From Clostridiales bacterium (GTDB lineage: Bacteria; Bacillota; Clostridia; Lachnospirales; WQUN01), in contig JAISWA010000168.1 of NCBI GenBank assembly GCA_031271275.1, positions 1 through 6,997 on the forward strand: a stretch of DNA of 6,997 bases, read 5' to 3'. A model generated the notes under the pieces. That model had not been told where the DNA came from. It saw nothing but the letters and a program-made list of their open reading frames with translations, and ran no database searches. Positions 5,792 through 6,997 of the stretch are shown here, piece after piece; positions within the stretch are counted from its first letter, which is position 1; each line of letters begins with the position of its first letter. The translations under genes and the position numbers were made by a program.

Positions 5792-6901
5792 TTACCAATA
5801 GGTTTTCCATTCCGGGTACACGATTCTCATGAGCGCTTCGGTGTAGAAATAATCCCCCCAGAGGGTAAACTCGTCTATGCCCTCGCCCAACAGCCGCCCG
5901 TAGGTGGAATGCTTGAGGATGCCGCCTTCCTCCGCTTTTGCCGCGTAGTTATCGATTAAGCTTTCGAGGATTGCATACGCTTTCTCCAAATATTCCTTTC
6001 CGCATACGCCCTGGCGGTACGCTTCCAGTATCCCGCACACGGCGATGGCGGAGGCGGAACTGTCCCGGGGCTCCGGCCCGTCGTGGAAGTGGAAGTCCCA
6101 GTAGGCGGCAAAATCCCCGGGAAGGTGGGCGATAAAATAATCCGTAACGCCCTTCCACTGGGGGATGACGGACAAATCTTTCAGATAAATATAGTTAAGC
6201 ATAAGCCCGTACACCGCCCACGCCTGCCCCCGGGACCAGGTGGACGTGTCGGAATAGCCCTGCTTGGTCGCCCCCCGCAGCGGCGCGCCGGTTTGCGGGT
6301 CGAAGTAATAGGTGTGGCAGGTGGAAAAATTTTCGCGGATTACCGTCCCCCTCGTGGTGGAAAAATGTTTTTCCGCCAGTTCCCTGTAAGACGGGTCGCC
6401 GGTAACCTCCGCCGCCCAGTATAGCAGCGGAAGGTTGAGCAGGCAGTCGATGATCAGCCGGTATTCCGACCTATCCCCAATCTGGCCCCACGCCTGAAAG
6501 AAGTTCCCTTTTTCCTGAAAGCGGCCCTTTAAATTGTCCGCCGCGAGCAGCGCGGTTTCTTTCGCGAGATGATTGCCGGTAAGCTTATACGCCGCCTCGC
6601 AGCTTAACCCGTAAATAAAGCCCATGTCGTGGTGATCCACCGCCACGCGCCTGTCCAAACGGTCGCGGAAGCTGATCAGGTGCCCTTCCGCCGTCTCCCG
6701 GAATAAATCCCGCCCGGTATGCTCATAAAACATCCACATGAGTCCGGTGTAAAACCCGGCGGTCCAGTCGTCGTTTTCAATTTTGGGGTAAACCCCCTTT
6801 TCGCTGGCGGGCGCGGGGAACCCGCCCTCGAAGGCGTGCCGGTTTTTTTCCGTAATTTCTGCGGCGGTTTTTAACGCGGCTTTTGCCTTGTCAATGTCCA
6901 T
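5792..6901 (-). CDS. ugl: GH88 unsaturated glucuronyl hydrolase
   Basis: Hydrolyses the 4,5-unsaturated uronic acid left at the non-reducing end of oligosaccharides by polysaccharide lyases, through hydration of the double bond. The 369 residues compare with 377 in the Bacillus sp. GL1 enzyme, and the alpha/alpha-barrel motifs match in order: DDWTAGFYTG (44-53), DHHDMGFIYGLS (89-100) with Asp92, RLIIDCLLNLPLLYWA (148-163) with Asp152, CHTYYFDP (195-202) with His196, QGYSDTSTWSRGQAW (214-228) with Trp222, Arg224 and Trp228, RDSSASAI (279-286) and TLWGDYFYTEAL (346-357). Both catalytic aspartates are present. No signal peptide: cytoplasmic. ATG at 6901 is preferred; it has GGGAGG 10 bases upstream. 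In-frame starts at 6919 (overlapping that site) and GTG 6937 (at the predicted transcript start) are unlikely. Substrate family (glycosaminoglycan, xanthan, gellan) is not readable; no lyase is in the window. Confidence 0.94.
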   Translation of the reverse strand: MDIDKAKAALKTAAEITEKNRHAFEGGFPAPASEKGVYPKIENDDWTAGFYTGLMWMFYEHTGRDLFRETAEGHLISFRDRLDRRVAVDHHDMGFIYGLSCEAAYKLTGNHLAKETALLAADNLKGRFQEKGNFFQAWGQIGDRSEYRLIIDCLLNLPLLYWAAEVTGDPSYRELAEKHFSTTRGTVIRENFSTCHTYYFDPQTGAPLRGATKQGYSDTSTWSRGQAWAVYGLMLNYIYLKDLSVIPQWKGVTDYFIAHLPGDFAAYWDFHFHDGPEPRDSSASAIAVCGILEAYRQGVCGKEYLEKAYAILESLIDNYAAKAEEGGILKHSTYGRLLGEGIDEFTLWGDYFYTEALMRIVYPEWKTYW

Positions 6902-6911
6902 TCGCAACTTG

Positions 6912-6917
6912 CCTCCC
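6912..6917 (-). promoter_or_regulatory. Ribosome binding site that decides the GH88 start
   Basis: GGGAGG on the minus strand, 10 bases before ATG 6901. The in-frame ATG at 6919 reads through this site itself, so it is not the start. Confidence 0.65.
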
Positions 6918-6942
6918 ATATAAAAAAAATTTACCACGCCGC

Positions 6943-6951
6943 ATTATAGCA
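6943..6951 (-). promoter_or_regulatory. Extended -10 promoter of the GH88 gene
   Basis: TGCTATAAT on the minus strand (6951-6943): a perfect TATAAT with the TGn extension that lets sigma-70/SigA bind without a good -35. No convincing -35 is seen at 16-18 bases. The predicted transcript start is near 6936, about 35 bases before ATG 6901. The gene may therefore be transcribed alone, between this promoter and the terminator at 5687-5729. Confidence 0.6.
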
Positions 6952-6997
6952 TAGGGGAAGCAGCGCCGTTGTCCTAAGCGCAAAAAGAGGATAAAAT

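Noticed and set aside
1..6997. CRISPR array, tRNA, rRNA or insertion sequence
   Set aside because: I saw no regularly spaced repeats, no tRNA- or rRNA-like stretch, no transposase frame and no terminal inverted repeats flanked by duplications.

Overview
The window looks like a piece of a fermentative, glycan-degrading Bacillota genome, probably a gut-type Clostridia relative. This rests on strong AGGAGG-type ribosome binding sites, an Lsa-type ABC-F antibiotic-resistance ATPase, and tightly packed sugar-catabolic genes. The genus cannot be fixed from the sequence, and a non-Bacillota host that acquired the ABC-F gene is possible. Every gene I can support is on the minus strand, so transcription runs from high to low coordinates. 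I found no convincing plus-strand gene.

In transcription order: (1) 6997-5687 holds a GH88 unsaturated glucuronyl hydrolase with an extended -10 promoter just upstream and a strong Rho-independent terminator just downstream. (2) 5686-5379 holds a protein-like open frame of about 84-100 codons with no good start signal, possibly the 3' remnant of a lost gene. (3) 5378-997 is a three-gene block, L-fucose isomerase (fucI), a GH1 beta-glycosidase and galactokinase (galK), with gaps of only 45 and 29 bases and a good ribosome binding site for each gene, so very likely one operon. (4) 996-719 is a gene-poor leader of about 280 bases with several mutually exclusive inverted repeats and short reading frames. 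(5) 718-1 is the first 239 codons of an Lsa-type ABC-F ribosomal protection protein, cut off by the window edge.

The sugar genes make sense together. GH88 removes unsaturated uronic acids from lyase products, the GH1 enzyme releases a beta-linked glucose or galactose, GalK phosphorylates galactose, and FucI converts L-fucose to L-fuculose. A fucose- and galactose-bearing host or plant glycan is a reasonable guess for the substrate, but it is inference. The ABC-F segment is less GC-rich in sampled blocks than the fucI segment and has no metabolic link to the operon, so it may be a separately acquired resistance module carrying its own leader.

No clear new system is present. The points most worth a second look are the ABC-F leader, with competing hairpins, a stop codon inside one pairing arm and an in-frame upstream ATG, and the orphan open frame between the GH88 terminator and fucI.
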